Shown piece by piece: positions 1-6,260 of a stretch of DNA of 7,886 nucleotides. A program made the translations under genes and the position numbers. Under the pieces are notes generated by a model, which had not been told where the DNA came from, searched no databases, and saw only the letters and a program-made list of their open reading frames with translations. This stretch comes from DASVDK01 sp036381125 [NCBI: Thermodesulfobacteriota bacterium] (lineage in GTDB: Bacteria; DASVDK01): contig DASVDK010000192.1 of the NCBI GenBank assembly GCA_036381125.1, positions 1 to 7,886 of the forward strand. Direction: 5' to 3'. Position 1 is the stretch's first letter; every line of letters begins with the position of its first letter.

Positions 1-1
1 C

Positions 2-1267
2 GAGTGGGATCCCTTCGCGGGGCTCGCGCTCCCGCGAGCGCGCATCGAGGCCTTCCTGTCGCGCGTGCCGTTCCGTCAGCGCGACCGCCGCGTCCATGCC
101 GCGCCGGCCGTCCCGGTGCCGGCGCGCCTCGACGTGCCGACGGCGGCCGAGATGTCGACCCAGGAGGGGTTCGGCAGGCTCCTGTACACGCTCGGCCGCG
201 AGGGCGGCCCGCTCGCCGATCGCGTCGTCACCGTCTCGCCCGACGTGACCGCCTCGACGAACCTCGGCGGCTGGGTGAACCAGCGGGGGATCTTCGACCG
301 GCAGGAGCGCGCCGACGTCTTCCGCGCCCTCCAGCTTCCCTCTCCCCTGCGCTGGGAGGCTTCGCGGCGGGGGCAGCACTTCGAGCTGGGCATCGCCGAG
401 CACAACCTCTTCCTCATGCTCGCGGCCCTGGGGCTCTCGGGCCCGCTCTTCGGCGTGCGGCTGCTGCCGGTGGGGACGCTCTACGACCCCTTCATCATGC
501 GCGGCCTCGACGCCCTCAACTACGCCTGCTACCAGGACGCCCGCTTCATGCTGGTCGCCACGCCGTCGGGGGTCACGCTCGCGCCGGAGGGGGGCGCCCA
601 CCAGTCCATCGGGACGCCGCTCGTCGGGATGGCGATCGACCACCTCGTCTACTTCGAGCCGGCCTACGTGGACGAACTCGCGGCCATCATGCGGTGGGGC
701 TTCGACTACATGCAGCAGGAGGACGGCGGGTCGGTGTACCTGCGGCTCTCGACGCGCGCCATCGCCCAGCCGACGCGGACGCTCGACGAGGCGCAGGTGG
801 CCGACGTCCTCGCCGGCGGCTACTGGCGGCGCGCGCCCGGTCCCGGCGCCGAGATCGCCGTCGTCTACGCCGGAGCGGTGGCGCCCGAGGCCGAGGCCGC
901 GGTCGACGCGATGCTCGAGGACCTGCCGGGCGCCGGCCTCCTCGCGGTCACCTCGCCCGGCCGGCTGCACGCCGGCTGGACCGCGGCCTGCGCCGACCGG
1001 GCGTCGCGGCGGGAGGGATCGCCGTCGCACGTCGAGCGCCTCCTCGCGGCCCTGCCGGCCGACGCGGCGCTCGTCACCGTGATCGACGGCCACCCCGCCA
1101 CCCTCTCGTGGCTCGGCGCCGTGGCCGGCCACCCGATCGTCCCGCTCGGCGTGTCGCGCTTCGGCCAGTCCGGAGACATCCCCGACCTCTACCGCCTCAA
1201 CCGCCTCGACACCGACGCGATCCTCGACGCCGCCGCGGCGGCCCTCCTCGCCCGCGAGCGGCGCTGA
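2..1267 (+). CDS. AceE-like pyruvate dehydrogenase E1 / transketolase-family enzyme, C-terminal part (5' truncated)
   Basis: This is a thiamine-diphosphate enzyme of the transketolase / homodimeric 2-oxoacid dehydrogenase E1 superfamily. The frame is open from base 2, so 421 residues are visible; the N-terminal diphosphate-binding domain lies outside the window. The visible part starts with a linker. The pyrimidine-binding domain follows from the STQEGFGRLL motif near base 155. It contains VSPDVTASTNLGGW and GIAEHN, whose Glu (codon 398-400) is at the position of the glutamate that activates the thiamine ring. A segment SGVTLAPEGGAHQS resembles the TSGRTTLNGEGLQH region of AceE. The transketolase C-terminal domain begins near base 850 and ends with a GVSRFGQSGDIPDLYRLN stretch, like the FGRSD region of AceE. 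This favours an AceE-type E1 acting on pyruvate or another 2-oxoacid over a transketolase, but the substrate is not proven. No E2 or E3 gene is visible. It converges on the next gene with a 55-base gap. Confidence 0.8.
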   Translation, partial: EWDPFAGLALPRARIEAFLSRVPFRQRDRRVHAAPAVPVPARLDVPTAAEMSTQEGFGRLLYTLGREGGPLADRVVTVSPDVTASTNLGGWVNQRGIFDRQERADVFRALQLPSPLRWEASRRGQHFELGIAEHNLFLMLAALGLSGPLFGVRLLPVGTLYDPFIMRGLDALNYACYQDARFMLVATPSGVTLAPEGGAHQSIGTPLVGMAIDHLVYFEPAYVDELAAIMRWGFDYMQQEDGGSVYLRLSTRAIAQPTRTLDEAQVADVLAGGYWRRAPGPGAEIAVVYAGAVAPEAEAAVDAMLEDLPGAGLLAVTSPGRLHAGWTAACADRASRREGSPSHVERLLAALPADAALVTVIDGHPATLSWLGAVAGHPIVPLGVSRFGQSGDIPDLYRLNRLDTDAILDAAAAALLARERR

Positions 1268-1270
1268 CCC

Positions 1271-1314
1271 ACCCCGGGGTCGGGCCGCGGCGGTGGCGGG
1301 ACCGGCCCCGCGGC
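1271..1314. terminator. GC-rich inverted repeats in the convergent gap (possible bidirectional terminator)
   Basis: The 55-base gap between two converging stop codons holds a perfect 10-base palindrome, ACCCCGGGGT (1271-1280). It also holds two mutually exclusive stems: GCCGCGG at 1284-1290 with CCGCGGC at 1308-1314, and GGGCCG at 1282-1287 with CGGCCC at 1303-1308. Neither is followed by a T run on either strand, so a standard intrinsic terminator is not shown. The placement between converging genes is the main reason to list it. Confidence 0.3.
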
Positions 1315-1322
1315 GTCAGGCC

Positions 1323-2459
1323 TCAAGGCCCGAGGGACACGGCTCCGGCCTCGACGAGCGCCTCGACCTCGGCCTCGCCGTAGCCGCACTCGGCGAGCAG
1401 CTCGCGCCCGTGCTCCCCGAGCGACGGCGCCGGCCCGCCCGGCCGCACGTCGGCCGCGGAGAAGCGCATCGGCATCGCCACTGCCGGGCCGGCGAAGAGC
1501 CCCCGGTGCGCGAACTGGGGCCAGCGGCGGACCTCCTCGAGGTCGAGCACCGGCGCGAAGGGCACGTTGGACCCCTCGAATCGCCTCGTCCAGCCGTCGC
1601 GGGTGTCGCTCGCGAAGAGGCCCGCGAGCCGCTCGCGCACCTCCTCGAAGCGCGCGACCCGTTCGGCGTGGACCAGCTCGCGCAGGTCGGCGAGACCCGC
1701 CACGTCGCAGAACGCCCGCCAGAAGTCGTCCTCGTAGACGATGCCGAGCGTGACGAAGCGGCCGTCGGCGGTCCGGAAGACGCCGTAGCAGGGCGCCACC
1801 GTGACGTTCGGCTTCTCGGCCGGCCGCCCCTCGGCGGCGAGTCGGGCGTGCTCGACGGCGGTCCAGGCCGCCACGCCGTCGGTCATGGAGAGGTCGATGT
1901 ACTGTCCCGGTCCGCCGGCCAGGCGGCCGACGAGGGCCGCCAGGCAGGCCACCGCGGCGTACTGACCCGCGGCGAGGTCCGAGACCAGGACCCCGGGCGG
2001 GTGCGGCGCGCCGCAGACGCGCGCGTCGAGGTCGAGGACGCCGCCGAGCGCCAGGTAGTTCACGTCGTGGGCGGGGCGGCCGCGCTCGGGCCCGTCCTGG
2101 CCGAAGCCCGAGATCGAGCAGTAGACGAGACCGGGGTTCAGCGCGGCGAGCGTCTCGTAGTCGGCCCCGAGCCGCGCGGCGACGCCCGGCCTGAAGCCCT
2201 CGAGGAAGAGATCCGAGCGGCGGACGAGCCGGTGGAGCACCTCCCGCGCGTCCGCCCGCTTGAGGTCCAGCACGAGGCTGCGCTTGCCCCGGTTCACCTC
2301 GTCGAACATCGGCGCGTAGGCGCGGAGCGGGTCGCCCCGCGGCGCCTCCACCTTGATCACGTCGGCGCCGAGGTCGGCGAGCATCCGCGTGCAGTAGGGC
2401 CCCGGCATCTGGGTGGTGAGGTCGACCACCCGTACCCCGTCGAGCGGGCGGCGCCTCAC
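1323..2459 (-). CDS. CaiB/BaiF family III CoA-transferase or 2-methylacyl-CoA racemase
   Basis: A 378-residue protein of the CoA-transferase family III fold, full length for the racemase/transferase group. It opens with [19 protein letters not shown] and [16 protein letters not shown], the usual CoA-binding N-terminus. Residues R90 (EGFRPGV), H131 ([12 protein letters not shown]), D161 (VSDLAAGQ) and E243 (IVYEDDFW) fall where 2-methylacyl-CoA racemase (MCR of Mycobacterium) has R91, H126, D156 and E241. The His and Glu are not needed by plain transferases such as formyl-CoA transferase, which rely on the Asp alone. I therefore lean toward an acyl-CoA racemase/epimerase, although family members with this pattern are often annotated only as CoA transferase. 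The start is a GTG that overlaps the purE stop as GTGA, a 4-base overlap typical of translational coupling. It is the last gene of a three-gene minus-strand operon. The acyl substrate cannot be read from the sequence. Confidence 0.9.
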   Translation of the reverse strand: MRRRPLDGVRVVDLTTQMPGPYCTRMLADLGADVIKVEAPRGDPLRAYAPMFDEVNRGKRSLVLDLKRADAREVLHRLVRRSDLFLEGFRPGVAARLGADYETLAALNPGLVYCSISGFGQDGPERGRPAHDVNYLALGGVLDLDARVCGAPHPPGVLVSDLAAGQYAAVACLAALVGRLAGGPGQYIDLSMTDGVAAWTAVEHARLAAEGRPAEKPNVTVAPCYGVFRTADGRFVTLGIVYEDDFWRAFCDVAGLADLRELVHAERVARFEEVRERLAGLFASDTRDGWTRRFEGSNVPFAPVLDLEEVRRWPQFAHRGLFAGPAVAMPMRFSAADVRPGGPAPSLGEHGRELLAECGYGEAEVEALVEAGAVSLGP

Positions 2460-2932
2460 AGCGTCTCGCCGAGGACGGCATCGCGCTGGCGGGCGCGATA
2501 GGCCTCGAGGCGGCTCGCCAGGGCCGGGTCCTGGAGCGCGAGGATGGCGGCGGCCAGGAGCGCGGCGTTCACGGCCCCGGCCTCGCCGATGGCGAGCGTC
2601 CCCACCGGGATGCCGCGCGGCATCTGGACGATCGACAGGAGCGAGTCGAGGCCCGAGAGGGCCTTCGACTGGATCGGCACGCCGAGCACCGGCAGCGTCG
2701 TCTTCGACGCGACCATGCCCGGCAGGTGGGCCGCTCCGCCCGCGGCGGCGACGATGACCCTGAGCCCTCGCGAGGCCGCGGTGGCCGCGTACTCGAACAT
2801 GAGGTCCGGCGTCCGGTGAGCCGAGACGACCCGCTTCTCGTACGGGACGCCGAGGGCGTCGAGGAGGTCGGCCGCGTGCCGCATCGTGTCCCAGTCGCTC
2901 CGGCTGCCCATGATGAGGCCGACGAGGGCCAT
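2456..2932 (-). CDS. purE: 5-(carboxyamino)imidazole ribonucleotide mutase PurE
   Basis: PurE converts N5-carboxyaminoimidazole ribonucleotide to 4-carboxy-5-aminoimidazole ribonucleotide in cytosolic de novo purine synthesis. The 158-residue length is normal for the bacterial class I enzyme. Visible signatures are GSRSDW (residues 9-14, substrate phosphate/ribose binding), SAHRTP (37-42, with H39 matching the catalytic His45 of E. coli), [11 protein letters not shown] (63-73) and PVLGVPIQS (81-89). The ATG is preceded by a perfect Shine-Dalgarno AGGAGG (minus strand, 2942-2937) four bases away, which fixes the start. A purK partner would normally be next to it, but none is present: the upstream neighbour is the DinB/maleylpyruvate-isomerase-like gene (19-base gap) and the downstream neighbour is the CoA-transferase (4-base overlap). 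Class II PurE, which uses CO2 and needs no PurK, cannot be ruled out, but bacterial sequences of this form are normally class I. Confidence 0.97.
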   Translation of the reverse strand: MALVGLIMGSRSDWDTMRHAADLLDALGVPYEKRVVSAHRTPDLMFEYAATAASRGLRVIVAAAGGAAHLPGMVASKTTLPVLGVPIQSKALSGLDSLLSIVQMPRGIPVGTLAIGEAGAVNAALLAAAILALQDPALASRLEAYRARQRDAVLGETL

Positions 2933-2951
2933 GCTTCCTCCTGTGAGACGG

Positions 2952-3578
2952 TCAGAACACGCGAAGGGCGTCGACGGCGTCGCGCTCGCGGCGGGCGAGG
3001 GCGCGGATGACGGCGAGGTCGCCGTGCCGGTGACGGGCGGCGGCGACCAGGTGGTCGACGACGGCGTCGCTCACCGCGCGCGGCCAGTCGGGGGTCGCAA
3101 GGCCGAGGCTCACCGCGAGGTCGTCGGTGTGGACGGTGATCTCCACCATGCGGGTGACCAGGTAGTCGTCGAGCCGCATGACGTGGCCGCCGGTGACGGC
3201 GACGAGCCGGTCCCGCGGCTCGGCCGGCAACCGCGTCCGGAGCCGGGCGAGCGCGGCGTCGACCGCCGCCACGAGCGCCGCGGGGCCGTCGGCGGCCAAC
3301 GCCTCCCCGCGCGCCCGGATCCCGACGTGGACCGGGTCGGCCAGGTCGCGCGTGGTCAGGACGGTCGGAAAGTAGGCGGCGGCCGGGATCGGCCGTGCCG
3401 ACGGCGGCGGCGCGTCGAGGTACGACTCGACCACGAGCACCGCCCGCGCCAGGTGCCCGGAGAGCCCCCGCACGGTGAACTCCGCGAGCGCGCTCGGCGC
3501 GTCCCACCGCGCCGCCGTCTCCGGCGCCGCCAGGAGCCCCCGCGCGACGCCCGCCGCCTCGAGCCAGGTCCCTCGCAT
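2952..3578 (-). CDS. Maleylpyruvate isomerase N-terminal / DinB-like metal-dependent protein
   Basis: A 208-residue, mainly helical protein that resembles the maleylpyruvate isomerase N-terminal (MDMPI) family within the DinB/YfiT four-helix superfamily. Three residues are spaced like the zinc ligands of Corynebacterium maleylpyruvate isomerase (H52, E144, H148): H42 in LSGHLA, then E146 and H150 in [11 protein letters not shown]. Characterised relatives are thiol-dependent transferases or isomerases that use mycothiol or bacillithiol. Which thiol, if any, is used here is unknown. A separate C-terminal SCP2-like domain, present in true maleylpyruvate isomerase, is absent. The start ATG has a strong purine-rich Shine-Dalgarno (GGGAGGGGG) four bases upstream. 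The gene leads a minus-strand operon with purE and the CoA-transferase, and is divergent from the zinc transporter genes across 109 bases. The exact reaction is not assigned. Confidence 0.75.
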   Translation of the reverse strand: MRGTWLEAAGVARGLLAAPETAARWDAPSALAEFTVRGLSGHLARAVLVVESYLDAPPPSARPIPAAAYFPTVLTTRDLADPVHVGIRARGEALAADGPAALVAAVDAALARLRTRLPAEPRDRLVAVTGGHVMRLDDYLVTRMVEITVHTDDLAVSLGLATPDWPRAVSDAVVDHLVAAARHRHGDLAVIRALARRERDAVDALRVF

Positions 3579-3599
3579 GTCGCCCCCTCCCGAGCCGAG

Positions 3600-3628
3600 A
3601 GTCTAGCCGACGCGCCTTGACAGGGGAA
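3600..3628 (-). promoter_or_regulatory. Weak candidate promoter for the minus-strand operon
   Basis: Read on the minus strand, TAGACT (3605-3600) fits the TANNNT pattern of a -10 element, and a poor -35 (TTCCCC, 3628-3623) lies 17 bases upstream. The predicted start falls about ten bases further on, just ahead of the GGGAGGGGG ribosome-binding site. The -35 match is weak. The element overlaps the spacer region of the divergent znuA promoter, so the two promoters could interfere with each other. Confidence 0.3.
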
Positions 3629-3646
3629 CCGCCGGCCCGCTACGCT
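3617..3646 (+). promoter_or_regulatory. Candidate sigma-70-type promoter of the znuACB operon
   Basis: A perfect TTGACA -35 hexamer (3617-3622) is followed after 18 bases by TACGCT (3641-3646), a three-of-six match to the -10 consensus. Transcription would start near 3653, which places the AT-rich dyad at 3652-3671 directly on the start site. The znuA Shine-Dalgarno GGAGGG (3677-3682) lies five bases before its ATG, leaving a 5' leader of roughly 35 bases. The call rests on the -35 match and on position. Confidence 0.5.
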
Positions 3647-3651
3647 TGCTC

Positions 3652-3671
3652 CTGCAATTTAGTCGCAATTG
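3652..3671. promoter_or_regulatory. Candidate Fur-family (Zur-type) operator
   Basis: This 20-base stretch stands out as AT-rich against very GC-rich surroundings. It contains an inverted repeat CAATT (3655-3659) / AATTG (3667-3671) with a 7-base spacer, and at the same time a direct repeat GCAATT (3654-3659 and 3665-3670) with an 11-base period. It can also be read as CTGCAA-N5-TCGCAA (3652-3668), which matches 10 of 12 bases of the TTGCAA-N5-TTGCAA pattern I recall for the Streptomyces Fur-family regulator Nur. It lies at the predicted transcription start of znuA, the usual place for a metal-loaded Fur-family repressor to block transcription. A Fur-family gene is encoded at 6867-7316. Binding is inferred, not shown. 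Confidence 0.5.
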
Positions 3672-3687
3672 AGCCCGGAGGGTCTCG

Positions 3688-4608
3688 ATGCCTCGTCATC
3701 CCCTCGCCGCTCTCGCGGCCGCGGCGGTCCTGGCCGTCGGCGCGGGCGGGGCCGTCGCCGCCGAGTCGGGCCGGGTCACCGTCGTCGCCACCGTCTACCC
3801 GCTCGCCGAGTGGGCCGCGCGCGTCGGCGGCAACCGCGTCGCCGTCGCCAACCTGATCCCGGCGGGCAGCGACCCCCACGACTTCGAGCCGACGCCGGCC
3901 GACCTGCGCCGCCTGCGCGAGGCCGACGTGGTGCTGACGCTCGGCCCCGGCTTCCAACCGGCGATCGACCGGGCGCTGCGGACGCGAACTCCGGGGCAGG
4001 TCCGCCTGGTCGCGACCGAGGGGCTCGCGCTCCGCGCGCCGGCCGAGGGCGGCGACGACCACGGGGACGACCTCCCCGGCGACCCGCACGTCTGGCTCGA
4101 CCCGGTCCTCGCGAAGCAGATCGTCGGCCGCATCGCCGACACGCTCGGCGCCGCCGATCCGGCCGGGGCGGCCGCCTACGCGGCCAACGCCCGGGCCTAC
4201 CAGGCGCAACTCGACGACCTCGACGCCCGCTACGCCCGGACGCTCGCGTCGTGCGCGCACCGAGACCTCGTGACCTCGCACGCGGCCTTCGGGTACCTCG
4301 CGGCGCGCTACGGACTCCACCAGGTGCCGATCCAGGGCCTCTCGCCCGAGGCCGAGCCGACGCCGCGCCGACTCGCCGAGCTGGTCGCGTTCGTCAAGCG
4401 CCGCGGCATCCGGTACGTCTTCACGGAGACCGTCGTGAACCCGAGGGCGGCCGAGACGCTCGCGCGCGAGAGCGGCGCCGGCACCCTCGTGCTGCACACG
4501 CTCGAGACGCTGTCGCAGGCCGAGGTCGCGCAGGGCAAGACCTACCTCGGCGTCATGGCGGAGAACCTCCGCGCCCTGGCGACCGGCCTGGAGTGCCGGG
4601 CCTCGTGA
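3688..4608 (+). CDS. znuA: Zinc ABC transporter, periplasmic substrate-binding protein ZnuA
   Basis: Cluster 9 (ZnuA/TroA-type) metal-binding protein of 306 residues. A signal peptide covers about residues 1-25: MPRH, an alanine-rich hydrophobic core, and a likely signal peptidase I site after AVAA. No lipobox cysteine is present, so the protein should be soluble in the periplasm. The metal ligands are visible as H64 (DPHDFEPTP), H134 (DPHVWLDP) and H198 (VTSHAAFGYLAARYGL). His in the third position is typical of zinc proteins, whereas manganese PsaA-type proteins have Glu. E273 (HTLETL) lies near the site of the usual fourth acidic ligand. The Asp/His loop between the first two ligands is very short (GDDHGDD, 122-128) compared with the long His-rich loop of E. 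coli ZnuA. FTETVVNP (245-252) is a further family signature. It is the first gene of the operon, with a good Shine-Dalgarno, and its stop overlaps the znuC start. Manganese as substrate is a less likely alternative. Confidence 0.93.
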   Translation: MPRHPLAALAAAAVLAVGAGGAVAAESGRVTVVATVYPLAEWAARVGGNRVAVANLIPAGSDPHDFEPTPADLRRLREADVVLTLGPGFQPAIDRALRTRTPGQVRLVATEGLALRAPAEGGDDHGDDLPGDPHVWLDPVLAKQIVGRIADTLGAADPAGAAAYAANARAYQAQLDDLDARYARTLASCAHRDLVTSHAAFGYLAARYGLHQVPIQGLSPEAEPTPRRLAELVAFVKRRGIRYVFTETVVNPRAAETLARESGAGTLVLHTLETLSQAEVAQGKTYLGVMAENLRALATGLECRAS

Positions 4609-5423
4609 GCGTGACCGCGCCGGCAGCGCCGACCGGTCGGGCCGCCCCCCTCGCCCGCCTGCGCGGGGTGTCGTTCGTCTACGGTGCGACCCCGGTGCTC
4701 GAGGACGTCTCGCTCGACATCGAGCCGAGGGCGCTCGTCGGCGTCATCGGCCCCAACGGCGCGGGCAAGAGCACGCTGCTCAAGGTGATCGCCGGGCTCC
4801 TCGAGCCCTCGAGCGGCACGGTCGAGCTGTTCGGGACGCCGATCGCCCGCTTCCGCGAGTGGGGGCGGGTCGGCTACGTGCCGCAGCGCCCCCGGCTGCT
4901 CGGCGTCAACGTCCCGGCCTCGGTGGACGAGGTGGTCTCGGCCGGCCGCCTGGCCAGGCTCGGCCCCGTGCGCCGGCCGGGCGCGGCCGACCGGGCGGCC
5001 GTCCTCGACGCCATCGAGACGGTGGGGCTCTCGGATCGGCGGCGGCGTCCCATCGCCGAGCTGTCGGGCGGCCAGCAGCAGCGGGTCCTCATCGCACGCG
5101 CGCTCGCGAGCGAACCGCAGCTCCTCCTGCTCGACGAGGCGCTGGCCGGCGTCGACCTCGACACGCAGGAGGACCTCTACGCCCTCTTCCGGCGGTTGAC
5201 CCGCGAGCGCGACCTCGCCGTCGTCTTCGTCTCGCACGACGTCGGCGTCCTCGCCACGCAGGTCACCACGATGGCGTGCCTCAACCGCCGGCTCCTCTAC
5301 TGGGGTTCGCCCGAGGCGCTGCGCGAGGGCGACCTCTTCGAGCAGCTCTACGGCGGCGCGAGCCTCTTCACCCACACGCACCTGCACGCACACGGGGACC
5401 CGGGTCCCCGGCCGAGGGGGTGA
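4605..5423 (+). CDS. znuC: Zinc ABC transporter, ATP-binding protein ZnuC
   Basis: Cytoplasmic ATPase of the zinc importer, 272 residues from the chosen GTG. All ABC motifs are present: Walker A GPNGAGKST (49-57), Q-loop YVPQ (Q94), signature LSGGQ (153-157), Walker B LLLLDE (173-178, catalytic E178), D-loop GVD and H-switch VSHD (H211). The usual Pro after DE is Ala (DEALAGVD), a mild deviation. The C-terminus carries alternating histidines H257, H259, H261 and H263 (HTHLHAH), a His-rich end often seen in zinc importer ATPases. GTG at 4605 overlaps the znuA stop as GTGA, with a GGAG 11 bases upstream, and gives a normal N-terminus. In-frame GTGs at 4593 and 4611 are alternatives. The gene is followed after six bases by znuB. 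Confidence 0.92.
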   Translation: MSVTAPAAPTGRAAPLARLRGVSFVYGATPVLEDVSLDIEPRALVGVIGPNGAGKSTLLKVIAGLLEPSSGTVELFGTPIARFREWGRVGYVPQRPRLLGVNVPASVDEVVSAGRLARLGPVRRPGAADRAAVLDAIETVGLSDRRRRPIAELSGGQQQRVLIARALASEPQLLLLDEALAGVDLDTQEDLYALFRRLTRERDLAVVFVSHDVGVLATQVTTMACLNRRLLYWGSPEALREGDLFEQLYGGASLFTHTHLHAHGDPGPRPRG

Positions 5424-5429
5424 GGCGCC

Positions 5430-6236
5430 ATGCCCGAGATCCTGCAGTACGACTTCATGCAGCGAGCGCTCGCCGGCGGGACGCTGATCGGGCTCCTCTG
5501 CCCCCTCATCGGGACCTTCCTCGTCCTGCGCGGGTACGCGCTGATCGGCGACGGCCTCGGTCACGTGGCCTTTGCCGGCGTCGGCACCGCCATGCTCGCC
5601 GGCCTCTACCCGCCGCTGCTCGCCGGCCTCTTCGCCGTCGCGGCCGCCCTCGGCCTCGAGCGCCTTCGCCGCAGGCCCGGCAGCCGCGGCGAGATCGGCC
5701 TCGCGCTCGTCTTCTACGCCGGGATCGCCGTCGCGGTCATCGCGGCCACCCTCGCCCGGTCGTTCAACGCGGGCCTGCTCGGCTTCCTCTTCGGCAGCGT
5801 CGTCACGATCGGCGCGGCCGACCTCTGGGCGATCGGCGGCCTGACGCTCCTGGTCGGCGGCGCCGTGGCGCTCCTGGGACCGGCCCTCTTCGCGGTCGGG
5901 ATCGACGAGGAGGCGGCCCGGGTGGCGGGCCTGCCCGTGGACCGGCTCAACGACCTCCTGGCGGTGTCCGCGGCGCTGACCGTCGTGGTGGGGATGCAGG
6001 TGGTCGGCGTGCTGCTCGTCGCCGCGCTCATCGTCGTCCCGGTCGCCGCGGCCCTCCCCCTGGCCCGCAGCTTCCGGCAGGCGCTCCTCGGCGCGGTCGC
6101 GCTCGGCGTCCTGTCGGTCTGGGTCGGCCTCGGCGCGAGCTTCTACCTCGACCTCGCGCCGGGCGCGACGATCGTCCTGGCCGCGCTCGCGCTCTACGTC
6201 CTGACCAGCTCGGCCGGTCGGCTCCTGCGGCGCTGA
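5430..6236 (+). CDS. znuB: Zinc ABC transporter, membrane permease ZnuB
   Basis: Inner-membrane permease of the ABC-3 family (ZnuB/TroC/MntB type), 268 residues. Hydrophobic segments lie at about 13-33, 48-75, 88-108, 114-128, 133-156, 176-210, 215-237 and 243-261, consistent with the seven to nine helices of the family. Family signatures are GDGLGHVAFAGVG (41-53), LLGFLFGS (116-123), EEAARVAGLPV (160-170, the likely ATPase-coupling region) and VGVLLVAALIVVPVAAAL (192-209). It dimerises with two ZnuC subunits to carry the metal handed over by ZnuA. The ATG lies six bases after the znuC stop, with purine-rich sequence upstream, so co-translation is likely. It ends 24 bases from the convergent response-regulator gene, with no clear terminator between them. 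Confidence 0.93.
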   Translation: MPEILQYDFMQRALAGGTLIGLLCPLIGTFLVLRGYALIGDGLGHVAFAGVGTAMLAGLYPPLLAGLFAVAAALGLERLRRRPGSRGEIGLALVFYAGIAVAVIAATLARSFNAGLLGFLFGSVVTIGAADLWAIGGLTLLVGGAVALLGPALFAVGIDEEAARVAGLPVDRLNDLLAVSAALTVVVGMQVVGVLLVAALIVVPVAAALPLARSFRQALLGAVALGVLSVWVGLGASFYLDLAPGATIVLAALALYVLTSSAGRLLRR

Positions 6237-6260
6237 GCCGGGCGGCGGCGATAGGCGGCG

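Noticed and set aside
4-1383. 459-codon plus-strand frame overlapping the E1 gene
   Set aside because: Its product is Arg/Ala/Pro-rich low complexity, shifted by one frame from the well-supported enzyme.
1189-2481. 430-codon minus-strand frame overlapping the CoA-transferase in another frame
   Set aside because: It is Arg/Ala/Gly-rich with no motif; the 378-residue frame on the same strand carries all the family residues.
1293-2501. Long plus-strand open frame of 402 codons antisense to the CoA-transferase
   Set aside because: The composition is Arg/Val/Glu/Pro-rich with no recognisable domain, and it lies wholly opposite a gene with clear catalytic motifs. Such shadows are expected in very GC-rich DNA.
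3579-3687. Possible riboswitch or small RNA in the divergent region
   Set aside because: The znuA leader would be only about 35 bases, too short for a riboswitch, and no conserved RNA motif is visible.
3640-4497. 285-codon minus-strand frame opposite znuA
   Set aside because: It is antisense to a gene with a signal peptide and three metal ligands, has no domain of its own, and would run through the znuA promoter.
3669-4604. Upstream extension of the znuC frame as an N-terminal domain fused to the ATPase
   Set aside because: The frame lies entirely within znuA in another frame and is Arg/Pro-rich; the ABC domain starts naturally at the GTG overlapping the znuA stop.
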